DNA from: Parachlorella kessleri | Lineage: Eukaryota; Chlorophyta; Trebouxiophyceae; Chlorellales; Chlorellaceae | Direction: 5' to 3' | NCBI GenBank assembly: GCA_001598975.1 | Contig: BBXU01001207.1 | Span: forward strand, 1-16,728 | DNA: 16,728 nucleotides | Part shown: positions 9,216 to 16,728 of the stretch, one piece after another | Layout: each line of letters opens with the position of its first letter | Position numbering within the stretch: position 1 is the first letter of the stretch | The notes under the pieces: generated by a model | Told to the model about the DNA's origin: nothing | What the model saw: only the letters and a program-made list of their open reading frames with translations | Databases searched by the model: none | Made by a program: the position numbers and the translations under genes

Positions 9216-10246
9216 GCAAGCCTTGCTGAGCAGAGGCGGTGGAACCCAAGTGAGCAGGAGGGCAGACATGGAGAGTGCTGGATGCGCATTGTACACTTCC
9301 AAGTTAGGGTGTAGAGCAACACTGCCCATCTCTTCCTTTGCAGCAGCCAGCACGCCGCACCTAACAGCTCTTTTGAGCTTTACACCAGTTCCTTCATTTA
9401 TCATTTACTGATAAAGTTCAGCATCATCCAACAACCCCCCATGATGACGGGCAACCGCCATACTTGGCAAGCTCAATTGGATCCCAACTCCTGCCCCAAG
9501 TCGACATATACACCTCACATGGGCTCACACTCTAATGAAACGCCACATGCAACATTAGCCAACAGCACAACTGCATGTGCATGCACTCAAAAGGGTCGTC
9601 ATGCCACGGCCACAAGCTTAGTACCAAGAGCAATGAAGAGCAATTGCACAATTCACTCGGCAGCAGGGCTGTATGTTTGCCACAGGTGCTAGCGGTGCTT
9701 GCAGAACATTAACATAAAAAAACTCATATAAAGCGCAAGTCCATAAAGGGTCTTGATTCTCGATACAGGCAAAGAAACCAGGGAGAGCCACAAAGCGCAG
9801 GAAGGCTTGGTGAAAGCAAGCGTGTAGGGAGCATCACATTTTAGCAGGGCCCCACTTGGCATAGCCTATGAAGGTCCCACCATAGGTGTACCTCCCAAGC
9901 AAGAAGCAGGGCGGAAGCATGCTTGGCTTATTGTAGGCATCAATATCAGGTGGGGAAAAAACAAAGCAGACAGCAGGTAGAGGAAAAAGCGGGCAACGCT
10001 TGGGACAAGAAATAGCAAGGCAAGAGCAATTGGACCATACAGCCTACAGTTGGCAACTTCAGCTTACTCTCGCTACGCACACGTCTCAATCGATGCTTTC
10101 AAGTCCTGGATTATTTAAGCCATTCACAGGAGCCGTGAGTCATACCTAATAATCCTGAGTACCCCTCTCACACGCGCCTAGGCTGCCGGAACAGCATGCC
10201 ACCAGCAGCATGACCACAAACACCCCGTGAAAACAGAAGTCCATAC

Positions 10247-10251
10247 TTACA
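10247..10251 (-). terminator. candidate TGTAA poly(A) signal of RR-TZF gene B
   Basis: Plus-strand TTACA at this site reads TGTAA on the minus strand, about 335 bases below the gene B stop codon at 10584. The distance is typical for green-algal 3' UTRs. Confidence 0.45.
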
Positions 10252-10503
10252 CCACACAATACCCCAGATATATCTAGAGGTGCAAGGCATACACGGTCCT
10301 GAGGAAAGTAAACTATCCTTTAGTACTCATACCGGGGGTAATGATTCCCGACGACTCACACTGCCGCCACATCAGCCTCTCGCATCAAACCCACCGCTCC
10401 CACGCTGCTGCCAGCATGTGCGCTTCTGCTTGCAAGAGCAATTCCACCAGCCCAATACACAATGGTAGGGTCTCCGCCTGCCCAACCTGGGTGACTTCCA
10501 CAG

Positions 10504-10607
10504 CCTCAGTACCGCAGGCCCTGGTACTGCCTCAGTACTGCGGGCCCTGGTACTGCCTCAGTACTGCAGGCCCTGGCACTGGCTCAGTATTGCAGGCCCT
10601 GGTAAGA
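10504..10607. repeat. 26-bp minisatellite, four units, overlapping the gene B stop codon
   Basis: Units start at 10504, 10530, 10556 and 10582. Each reads roughly CCTCAGTACTGC followed by GGGCCCTGGTACTG on the plus strand. Units 2 and 3 are nearly identical and units 1 and 4 a little diverged. The minus-strand TGA at 10586-10584 that ends gene B lies in unit 4, and each other unit carries the same TACTGAG. Confidence 0.85.
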
Positions 10608-13600
10608 CCCCACACCTGCTGGCATTACCCCTGACCCAGTCAGCATTGTCGACACCCCGGGCAAGCCGTGGGCGGACCGCGCCACAAAACCCAGGGGGCT
10701 GGAAGGGGGCAGCAGGGCGGTGGCATGGCCCGTTGGGGTTGAGGGGTGCATAACCAAGCTGCCCCAGGCCGGCTGCAAGTTGACCTGCAGCAGCAAGAAG
10801 CCGAGAGCCGGGATCATGGACGGGCTAAGGTGGTGTTGCGGCAAGGCACCGAGCACTTACATCTGCCCAGCACAGACATGCAACGGCATGTGGAGACACC
10901 CCCATTTGCATTTGAGCGGTCCAGTATAGCACCAGGCAGAATTGTGCTTGATACAAGGATGCAAGCAACGCTAGGCATGAAACCCAGGGCACGCCCGCAC
11001 ACTACCACCCCAACAGGGACACTACCGTTCCACTGAGGCAGCTCCAAGACATCACCACCCTGCCGACCCACCACACCCGTACAGTAGCATGTGTGGCTCC
11101 AATGTAACACACACTACATTTGCGACGGAACACTGCTGCTGAACGCGAGGAAAACTACTGCTGAATCTACACCTCAGCCACCACTCACCGCCGCCGGCAC
11201 GCTGTAGCCCTGCCAGGACGTCCAGCCACCCAGCGCCACCACCCCATCACCAGCCTCAGCAGCCATCCCCAGCTCCCAGGTGTTGTTGCCCACAGGGCCG
11301 CCGCCAGAGGCACCCCCCAGCTGCAGCCTGCTGAGCTGCTGCTGCTGCTGCTGCTGACCCTGCTGCTCGCACCCCCAGCCAGGGGCTGCCAGCGCTGCCC
11401 AGCGCCGCTGCCGCCGCGCCCAGCGCTTCGCTGTCCATCTCCTCCAGCAGCTGCTGCTGCTGCTGCTGGTGCAGGTGCTGCTGCTGCTGCTGCTGCTCGT
11501 GGTGCTGCTGCTGGTGCAGGTGGTGGTGGTGGTCAAGCTGCTGCTGCTGCTGCTGCGAGTAGCCATGGTCGCCGCCCCTGGCGGGTGCCAGCTGGGAGCG
11601 GCTGTGCGCCTGCACCTGCAGCTCGGAGGACAGCTGGGCCAGTGCCTGGGCAGGCAGCACCCTGCCGAGCAGTGCCGTGGCGGACGCTGCGTCGATGAGA
11701 CCCTCGGAGAGCTCGCGGGCAACCTCCATCATCAGCGCACGGCTCACGTCATCCTGTACACAACAACCACACGCAAACTGGTCAGCCAAGAATAGCAAGT
11801 CAGTGCACTATTGTATATTGAATCCTCCTCATGTCCATCATCAGCGCACGGCTCACGTCATCCTGTACACAAACACCCAAGCCACTGGGTAAGCATCGAT
11901 ACGGTCCAGCCATACCAGCAGCCAGACAAGCCGCCCCCTCTCAGCAAGAACAGTAGGCTAACAACAAAGCTGCCTCTCGCCACCTGCCAACGCACTCCGC
12001 ATTTTGCTACTTCCCATTTTCTACTTCCCAAGAAGCCGACGAAGCTGCACCAAACAGCCTGGGCGGCGGCGCCGTGCGAGGTTTGGCAGACACAAACTCT
12101 GAACTCACCACCATCAGCCCCCTGCCGTGGGATTGCTGCGAGCCCTCCATGTCCAGGAACTGGCTGCGTGCCTCCGCCTGCTCCAGCACTGTTGAGGCCG
12201 TGGGAGTGGTGGGGTTGAGGCCGTTGTTGTCAAACCCAGCCGCAGGGGCCATTGAATGCTGGTGAGCTGCACCCAAGCCACACGTCATGCCCTGCAACAG
12301 CAACAACAAGGCTGGTATGAGTGCCAGCAGCGTCAGCGAGAGCCTCATAAGGCCCGACAAGACAACCACACTGGGGTGGGACACTCATGCGCACAAGAGC
12401 CCAGATTAAACGGACATTGAAGAGGGTGGCATGCTGTTAGCTACTGAGAACCATGCTCCCCCTCACCAAATGAGAGCATCTTACCACCCAACCCTCCACG
12501 TGTCATTCCGACACATGAGGGATGCCTGACCCAAGCCCATGGGGTGATACCCAGGTGGGAGGAGCCAGTCTGCAGGGCAGCAACAGCCTTCTGAACCCCA
12601 CACAAACCTGACAGCTGGCGCCGAGCCCACCTACAAACCTGACAGCTGGCGACGAGCCCACTTACAAACCTGACAGCTGGCGACGAGCCCACCTACAAAC
12701 CTGACAGCTGGCGACGAGCCCACCTACAAACCTGACCATGCATACCTACAACACGCAGGCTGCAGACGCCACTTGGTGGCCTGCTCACTGCCCCTGCTCA
12801 CCTCTCCCTGCCCTGGCAGGGCAGCTGAGCAGGGCCTCGACAGCGCCGAGAAGGCCTGCTGCCTCTCAGCCTCATCAAAGGGGCTCACAAGGGCGTCGCC
12901 AGGCTGGCTGCCGCCAGCAGCAGCTTTGCCCTCGGCCTGCTCCTCTCCCAGGGTGACAGTCTGCAAACTAGCCGACAGCCCCTGCAAGCGGTGGGCACTG
13001 GCGCTGGCGCCATCCTCGTGGTAGCCGCTGGCGCTGCGGTCCCCTGAAGGCGGGCGACTGCCGGGGCTGCCAGGAGGGGCCGACACAGCTGCAGTACCCA
13101 GCACCCTGGACGGCTGCAGCTGCCGCGGGCCGTGCCTTGCGGCAGGGCTGTCAGGCCCTGCACCGCCGCCGGCCAAGCGCTCCTTCTTGGGCCGCCGCAG
13201 CACCGCCGCGGCGGCGGTGGCGCCCGGCGGCAGCTTGGGGCGCTCCGCGGGTGTGCGCAGCTCGCCGGGCACGTGCGCAAAGAAGCAGAACTTGCGGTCG
13301 CAGCGCTCGCCCTTCTTGCACAGGCAGGTGTGGTACCTGCAGCCGGCAAGTCACTCCAACCTTGGGGAGCTCTATGGCCACATGCGCCCAGGAGCTCAAA
13401 GGCGGGGACTCCCTGTCAGACCTGCTACCCAGCCAAATACCCCGGGTAGGGGTTCCACCCCGCAGCCACCATGCACATCTCAGCCAGAGGCATGCCACCC
13501 GCTGACAACTCGTGTGCGTAGCAGCCAAACTGCTGATTCAAGGCGGGCGCAGAGAAACGCTTAAGTGTGCCCACCTGGTGTGGTGAAGCCAGTACTCAAA

Positions 13601-14303
13601 GTCGTTGTGCGCGAAGGGGCAGGTGTCGCCCAGCGGGCAGAAGCCCTCCTGCAGGACCCACATGCCAAGCGGCCACGTCTCAGAAGCACACCTGCTCACC
13701 ACAGGTAGCCAACAGTACTACAGCACGGCAATGATGCCTATCACGAGCCCTCCCCTTGACCATGTGAGTGCCCACACCATGCCGCCTCCCCTGCCATAGC
13801 GCAGGCGCACCTCTTTCATGCTTGGGCAGGCTATGGAGGTGTAAGCATACTTCTGTGGGCACCTCCGCCGTGCCTTAGTCTCGCCATCATGAAGGTAGGG
13901 GCAGCTGCTCCAGTCATGTGCAGACTTGATGGAGCAGGTTGCCACCTGTAAACAAACAGCACCCTTGCCAAAGCTCGCCTCACCAGAAATCCAGGTGTTG
14001 TAGGGCAGGCATGCAGGATGAGTAAGCCCATGGGGGTGCAGTGCTGCCTGCAGGAGGGACATCGAGCTTGGGCATGGCAAGTCAGCAGCGCACGCTGCCG
14101 CCGAGCTTAAGCGAGAGCCACAGCGAAGCCTAGGGCCACAAAACCTGCCCCCACACGATGCTTGCCTTGAACACCCACTGCTCGAAGTGTTCCTTGTCCA
14201 ACGTGCCGTCCTCAGTTGTGGCCAAGGCTGGCGCAACAGCCGAACCTGTTGAGCTGTGCTCACTGGCCAGCTCAAGCTGCGCGTCATAAAGCATGTCTGA
14301 CAT
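10584..14303 (-). CDS. arginine-rich tandem CCCH zinc-finger protein (RR-TZF), gene B, with a frameshift in exon 6
   Basis: Seven exons on the minus strand: 14303-14166, 13945-13811, 13645-13575 (or from 13648), 13336-12802, 12291-12109, 11753-11189 and 10784-10584. Exons 1-4 match gene A in intron position and phase, and exon 2 has the same 135-base length. The RR motif is C50-x5-H56-x4-C61-x3-H65 with KARRRC after it. The tandem finger is C86-x7-C94-x5-C100-x3-H104-x16-C121-x5-C127-x4-C132-x3-H136. A role in mRNA binding and turnover is inferred from the family. Exon 6 opens with the module shared with gene A, then Gln/His tracts. It is 565 bases long, one more than the joined frame needs. 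Read as given, the frame ends at 11256 (519 residues). The sequence beyond the five-base run at 11372-11376 is clearly coding-like one frame over and joins exon 7, which would give about 608 residues. The start is uncertain: an in-frame ATG also lies at 14420, but 14303 gives the M-S start seen in gene A. Confidence 0.82.
11334..11560. repeat. CTG/CAG triplet tracts coding for polyglutamine in gene B exon 6
   Basis: At least four short runs of CTG (plus strand) of five to eight units lie between about 11334 and 11560, partly interrupted by CAC/CTG His-Leu codons. On the minus strand they code for Gln and His runs. They are likely length-variable and are near the suspected frameshift. Confidence 0.85.
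11372..11376 (-). other. probable one-base frameshift site in gene B exon 6
   Basis: A run of five C (five G on the coding strand) stands between the good frame ending ...GSPWLG and the good frame starting CEQQGQQ. One G fewer would join them and make the exon a length that keeps the phase into exon 7. The cause could be a sequencing or assembly error in the run, a real indel allele, or a shorter natural product. Confidence 0.6.
11725..11763. repeat. 39-bp direct repeat, unit 1 (exon 6 acceptor of gene B)
   Basis: This unit contains the acceptor TGTACAG and the first 29 coding bases of exon 6. An identical 39-base copy lies 109 bases away at 11834-11872 inside intron 5. Confidence 0.95.
11834..11872. 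repeat. 39-bp direct repeat, unit 2 (decoy acceptor in intron 5)
   Basis: Identical to 11725-11763, including the acceptor and the first codons (Asp-Asp-Val-Ser-Arg-Ala-Leu-Met-Met). Reading on from this copy meets a stop after about 17 codons, so use of this acceptor would truncate the protein unless the intervening bases were also spliced out. Confidence 0.95.
12600..12737. repeat. 31-bp minisatellite in intron 4 of gene B
   Basis: Four full units and a partial fifth start at about 12600, 12631, 12662, 12693 and 12724. Each holds ACAAACCTGACAGCTGGCG and CGAGCCCAC. The unit at 12662 alone has CTTACAAA, which on the minus strand makes a TGTAA, the algal poly(A) signal, inside the intron of gene B. 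Confidence 0.9.
13646..13651 (-). promoter_or_regulatory. NAGNAG tandem splice acceptor before exon 3 of gene B
   Basis: The minus strand reads CTGCAGGAG then GGC, identical to gene A. The choice adds or omits one Glu between C86 and the next finger cysteine. Confidence 0.55.
14164..14165 (-). promoter_or_regulatory. apparent GC splice donor of gene B intron 1
   Basis: The exon ends ...TTCAAG and the intron opens GCAAGC. The acceptor is GTTTACAG|GTGGCA at 13945. The junction ...VFK-VATC... aligns without a gap to plant RR-TZF proteins (...SFKVKPC...). A GT alternative nine bases in (GTGTGG) would add Ala-Ser-Ile, the same relative position as in gene A. Confidence 0.6.
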
Positions 14304-15100
14304 AGCTGCTGCTGACTTTGGCGGACAAGGGCAGAGAGCACTGCCCGACTCGGTGCAGCGCCCCGCCGTAGCTGCGTTTTGCAGGTGAAAGACCAGGGTT
14401 GGAAACCCAATATGACACATGGCGAGCGTAAGCGATGCTGGGTACTATCCACGGTACTGCAACTGCGAGGTAGCTGGCTGCTGCCAGGCAGTTGGCCGTG
14501 CTGGCCAGGGAGCACAGGGCAGGTCTAGAATATTCCCTCGGGAAAACTTCTTGCGTAAGGCCGAGGCATCAGCGGGACAGCAATACCCCTGTCTGCCTGA
14601 GCAGGAAGAAGAGGGTGGCTGACTGCCACGTGACGCTTCCAGGACACAATGCGTCCGCTCAACCAGTTGCCACCACTTCTGTAACATATGTTGACAGATA
14701 TGGGAGGAGTAAGGCCTGGTCGGCAGTCGGCCTTGTGGGCTTTAGTCGGCTTACGCCGGCATGCGTGCTGGAGTTGTAGCGGGTGTCCTTTACTTTCCGT
14801 GTTACATGGAAGGTTATAATTGATGATTTTATCGGTAATCGGCGTACATGAATAAGACTTCAGACAGGTCCCGGCTGGATCTTTCTGCGCATTTGAGTTT
14901 CTTAGGCGCAACCGCCAAGCCAGGGGTTACGTGGACCCACTTTGCCTCATTCGAGGACACGGCCAGGCCTTGCAGCGCCTTGCAAGACTCCGTAAGGAAC
15001 ACAGTTTGTAATTGGGCTTCCTGCAGCTTCCAGCGACTGAACACACCGAGGAGGTGCCGGTGCCGTCTGGGCTTGCACGTTGCAGAACTAGGTTTCAACC
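14304..15100. promoter_or_regulatory. divergent intergenic region between RR-TZF gene B and the DUF716 gene
   Basis: The two genes point away from each other. Toward gene B there is a weak TATA-like element (minus-strand GGAATATTCTAGA near 14523-14535). Toward the DUF716 gene an AT-rich patch with TTATAATTGATGATTTTATC lies at about 14813-14832. ATG triplets at 14848 and beyond open frames that are not in phase with the DUF716 start at 15101, so they would be upstream ORFs if transcribed. No coding exon is supported here. Confidence 0.4.
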
Positions 15101-16557
15101 ATGGACATGGAAGCCAGTCATCATCACGTGCACAACCACACGGCCGGGGCAGGCGGAGACAGCATGGGCACCCATGACAAGTACCACAACAGCGTGGGGC
15201 GTAACCCAGACGGCAGTTATTACTATATCCACGGTACGTGCGCACTTGCCGTCAACTGCGCTTCCCAGCCGTTGGACGTGAAATGCCTACGTGCAAGGTT
15301 GGGAAGCACCACCAGGGTGCTTAGTAAAGGCCCCTGCTCCTGCGCTGCAGGTGCCTTCTTGGGGCACGTCGTCCCTGGAACCTTCTTTATAGTGAGTGGT
15401 GTCGGCTGATCGGCGTTTTCGAGCCTGAAAATCCCCTGTGCCGCATCAAGTTGAGACTGTTTGGCCTGCACCGGTGGAGGCCTTGGAGAAAGCAGTGGGG
15501 GACCGGCCTCCGTCATGCAGCTGCGCTGCGTCTGAGCCTGGCACGCGAGGGTTCTTGAAGGGCGGGTTTCGCATGGTGCATCCACTGCTGAGGAAGCTGC
15601 TGTTGCCTGGGCGCATGATGTTCTGGGGTGCCGGCCGCTTTGGCAGGTCGGTGAGGTGCATCACTTGTGTCCTGTCGCAGGTGTGGGGCACGTGGTGGAT
15701 GGTCGCTGGCTTCCAATTTTACCTAGTGAGCCTGGCAAACAAGCAAAGTTTCAAGAGCCGGAGCTGGTACAGGTGGGCGGGTCCTAAGGGGTAAAAGAGG
15801 GGCAGAGAGGGGGGGGGGGGTGTGCGGTGGGGCAAATTGAAGAGCAGTAAAGCATGCCAGGCCTGTGGGGCAGTGGGCATAGTCGTATGAAACCAGTCAT
15901 AGCGTGGAGACGGAGAGGATTGTTAGAGTGCATTCCAACATACGACCGGGGGTACGACGGCCTGTTTGTGAGGTTGCTTGGGTTCCCGGGAGTCGCTCTA
16001 CCGCTAGCATCAGCTGCGCTAAGAGTGGAGCGTCAGCCCAGCCATCGCCAGCCCGGGGGGATCCTCGGACCGCAAGTGCAGCCAGATGCTAGCTGGGGCT
16101 GAAGGTTGGTCAGCAGGTTGCAAGTGGGGTTCCTGTGATTATGCCGGTGAAGGGCTGCTGCCTGACCTACTGGCATACTGATGGTGATCTGTTAGTGTTC
16201 GCGCTGAGCCTGCTGGGGTCCCTCGCCTGCTCTGCCTGTTCTAGGTGCTCAGCGCCTGCCCCCCCCCAGCGACGAGCGAGAGCATTCTCACGACGTGCCG
16301 CGTCTGCATACCTTGACCTGCTGTGCCTGCCGTGCGTAAGATTGGCCTAGGCGCCTCTCATCCTCCAGCTACCACGGAGAACCCTGTAGGAAGGTGGCGC
16401 TGTGGACGCTGTGCGATGCCCTGCTGTGCCTGCTGGGCTGCAGGTGGCCCTGGGCGCCCCGAGTCATCCAGCAGCTGCCGCTGGAGCCCATCGTCAAAGT
16501 GGTGCTGCCGTCGCTGGGCATTCTGGGGGAGCTGTGGGCGGGGCATGAGTCATACAG
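15101..16557 (+). CDS. TMEM45-like (DUF716) multi-pass membrane protein, 5' four exons
   Basis: Exons are 15101-15233, 15351-15391, 15681-15772 and 16444-16557, the last possibly starting at 16390; the gene continues past the window. Junction phases are 1, 0, 2 and 2, and all join. The ATG at 15101 has a good context (CAACCATGG). The N-terminus is His-rich (HHHVHNH at residues 7-13) and hydrophilic. Next comes the TMEM45/DUF716 signature GHVVPGTFFI then VWGTWWM, the first membrane segment, as in animal TMEM45 (GHALPG..F...G.WW). The fourth exon carries LPLEPIVKVVLPSLGILGE, matching the family's conserved R/LE...K....G...E block, then WAGHESYR. TMEM45 proteins are membrane proteins of poorly known function. 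The 16444 acceptor has the better pyrimidine tract and gives a shorter, more family-like linker; using 16390 would add 18 residues. Confidence 0.78.
15392..15680 (+). other. intron 2 of the DUF716 gene, open in the downstream frame
   Basis: Donor ATA|GTGAGT and acceptor TGTCGCAG|GTG define it. From 15438 to the intron end the frame of exon 3 stays open and starts with ATG. It includes a coding-looking stretch from the ATG at about 15573 (MVHPLLRKLLLPGRMMFWG...). This could be an alternative first exon or retained intron, but the family signature is only complete when the intron is removed. Confidence 0.4.
15773..16443 (+). other. intron 3 of the DUF716 gene
   Basis: Donor TACAG|GTGGGC and acceptor GGGCTGCAG|G. 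It contains a 10-G run near 15810-15820. No further exon is needed, because phases and the family alignment join exons 3 and 4 directly, and none was recognised. Confidence 0.5.
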
Positions 16558-16692
16558 GTAGGGGGGCGAGGGGGGAGCCGTGGGCGGGGCATGAGTCGTA
16601 CAGGTAGGGGATTTACATGGAGCTGTGGGCGGGGCATGAGTCATACAGGTAGGGGGGTATTAGGGGAGCTGTGGGCGGGGCATGCGGTATAC

Positions 16693-16700
<8 letters not shown>
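16528..16700. repeat. 45-46 bp tandem repeat carrying the exon 4 splice donor, four units
   Basis: The block GTGGGCGGGGCATGAGTC then TACAG|GTAGGGG, which is the end of exon 4 and its donor, recurs with donors at 16557, 16603, 16648 and 16694. The fourth unit is diverged (GCGGTATACAG|GTGTGT) and runs into a GT microsatellite. Units 2-4 lie in the intron. Confidence 0.85.
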
Positions 16701-16723
<23 letters not shown>

Positions 16724-16728
16724 GTGGT
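16694..16728. repeat. GT microsatellite at the window edge
   Basis: An almost pure GT dinucleotide run extends from the fourth tandem unit to the end of the window. Confidence 0.9.

Larger units (their letters stand above)
7840..10246. other. intergenic region, upstream of gene A and downstream of gene B
   Basis: No gene could be supported with confidence. The region contains an unexplained open frame at 8316-9215 (listed separately), a GT/poly-G tract at 9019-9068, and an AT-rich stretch at about 9705-9740 (ACATAAAAAAACTC, CATATAAAGC). The sequence from about 9420 to 10240 has stops in all frames at short spacing and I see nothing in it. Confidence 0.45.

Noticed and set aside
10504..10607. 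CRISPR-like array
   Set aside because: The units are contiguous with no spacers, and the genome is eukaryotic; it is a minisatellite.
11174..11722. Minus-strand frame rich in Ser/Thr/Cys runs as the true exon 6 frame
   Set aside because: Its 5' part is the shadow of Gln/His codons, with Trp/Arg-rich sequence. Only its 3' part from about 11371 looks coding, which is handled as the frameshift.
13718..14515. 265-codon minus-strand open frame
   Set aside because: It contains real exon 2 of gene B at its end but runs through intron 1 and the wrong frame of exon 1. Splice signals and the paralogue give the shorter exons.
14955..14985. Possible fourth copy of the dispersed repeat (CGGCCAGGCCTTGC)
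   Set aside because: Only about 14 bases match, and the rest of the core and the AT-rich tail are missing.
14848..15177. 109-codon plus-strand frame as the DUF716 start
   Set aside because: It is not in frame with the family signature and has no codon bias; the start at 15101 has a better context.
1..16728. tRNA, rRNA or snRNA genes
   Set aside because: No cloverleaf, B-box with partner A-box at the right spacing, or rRNA signature was noticed by eye on either strand.

Overview
This window looks like nuclear DNA of a green alga, probably a chlamydomonadalean. The genes are split by short introns with GTGAGT- or GTGCGC-type donors and CTGCAG acceptors. Candidate TGTAA poly(A) signals (the volvocine type) lie downstream of genes. 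The proteins contain Ala/Gln-rich runs, and the families are plant-type. The interspersed G-runs, GT-runs and minisatellites recall Haematococcus-like genomes, but I cannot fix the species. Nothing bacterial, viral or organellar was seen.

Layout. (1) At 645-1424 (+) lie the last two exons of a PCC13-62-type desiccation-related protein with a ferritin-like domain; its 5' part is off the window. (2) At 1425-4112 is a convergent gap holding the 3' ends of two genes and one copy of a dispersed repeat. (3) At 4113-7739 (-) is a complete six-exon arginine-rich tandem CCCH zinc-finger (RR-TZF) gene, called gene A, with a TATA box upstream. (4) At 7840-10246 is a gap with a 299-codon ORF of doubtful status and a GT/poly-G tract. 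(5) At 10584-14303 (-) is a second, paralogous seven-exon RR-TZF gene, called gene B. It appears to carry a one-base frameshift in exon 6 and three unusual local duplications. (6) At 14304-15100 is a divergent intergenic region. (7) At 15101-16557 (+) are the first four exons of a TMEM45/DUF716 multi-pass membrane protein, which runs off the right edge.

The central structure is the tandem pair of RR-TZF genes. They share intron positions and phases, an apparent GC-AG first intron, a NAGNAG acceptor at the exon that sets finger spacing, and an unnamed C-terminal module (residues about 343-395 in A). Exon 3 differs at only 2 of 71 bases between the copies, while neighbouring exons are clearly more diverged.

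Known RR-TZF proteins bind mRNA, shuttle between nucleus and P-bodies or stress granules, and act in stress and hormone responses. PCC13-62 proteins are linked to desiccation. A stress theme is therefore possible, but eukaryotic neighbours need not cooperate and nothing here proves it. All exon models were built by eye from splice signals, phase and family similarity; no transcript data were available.
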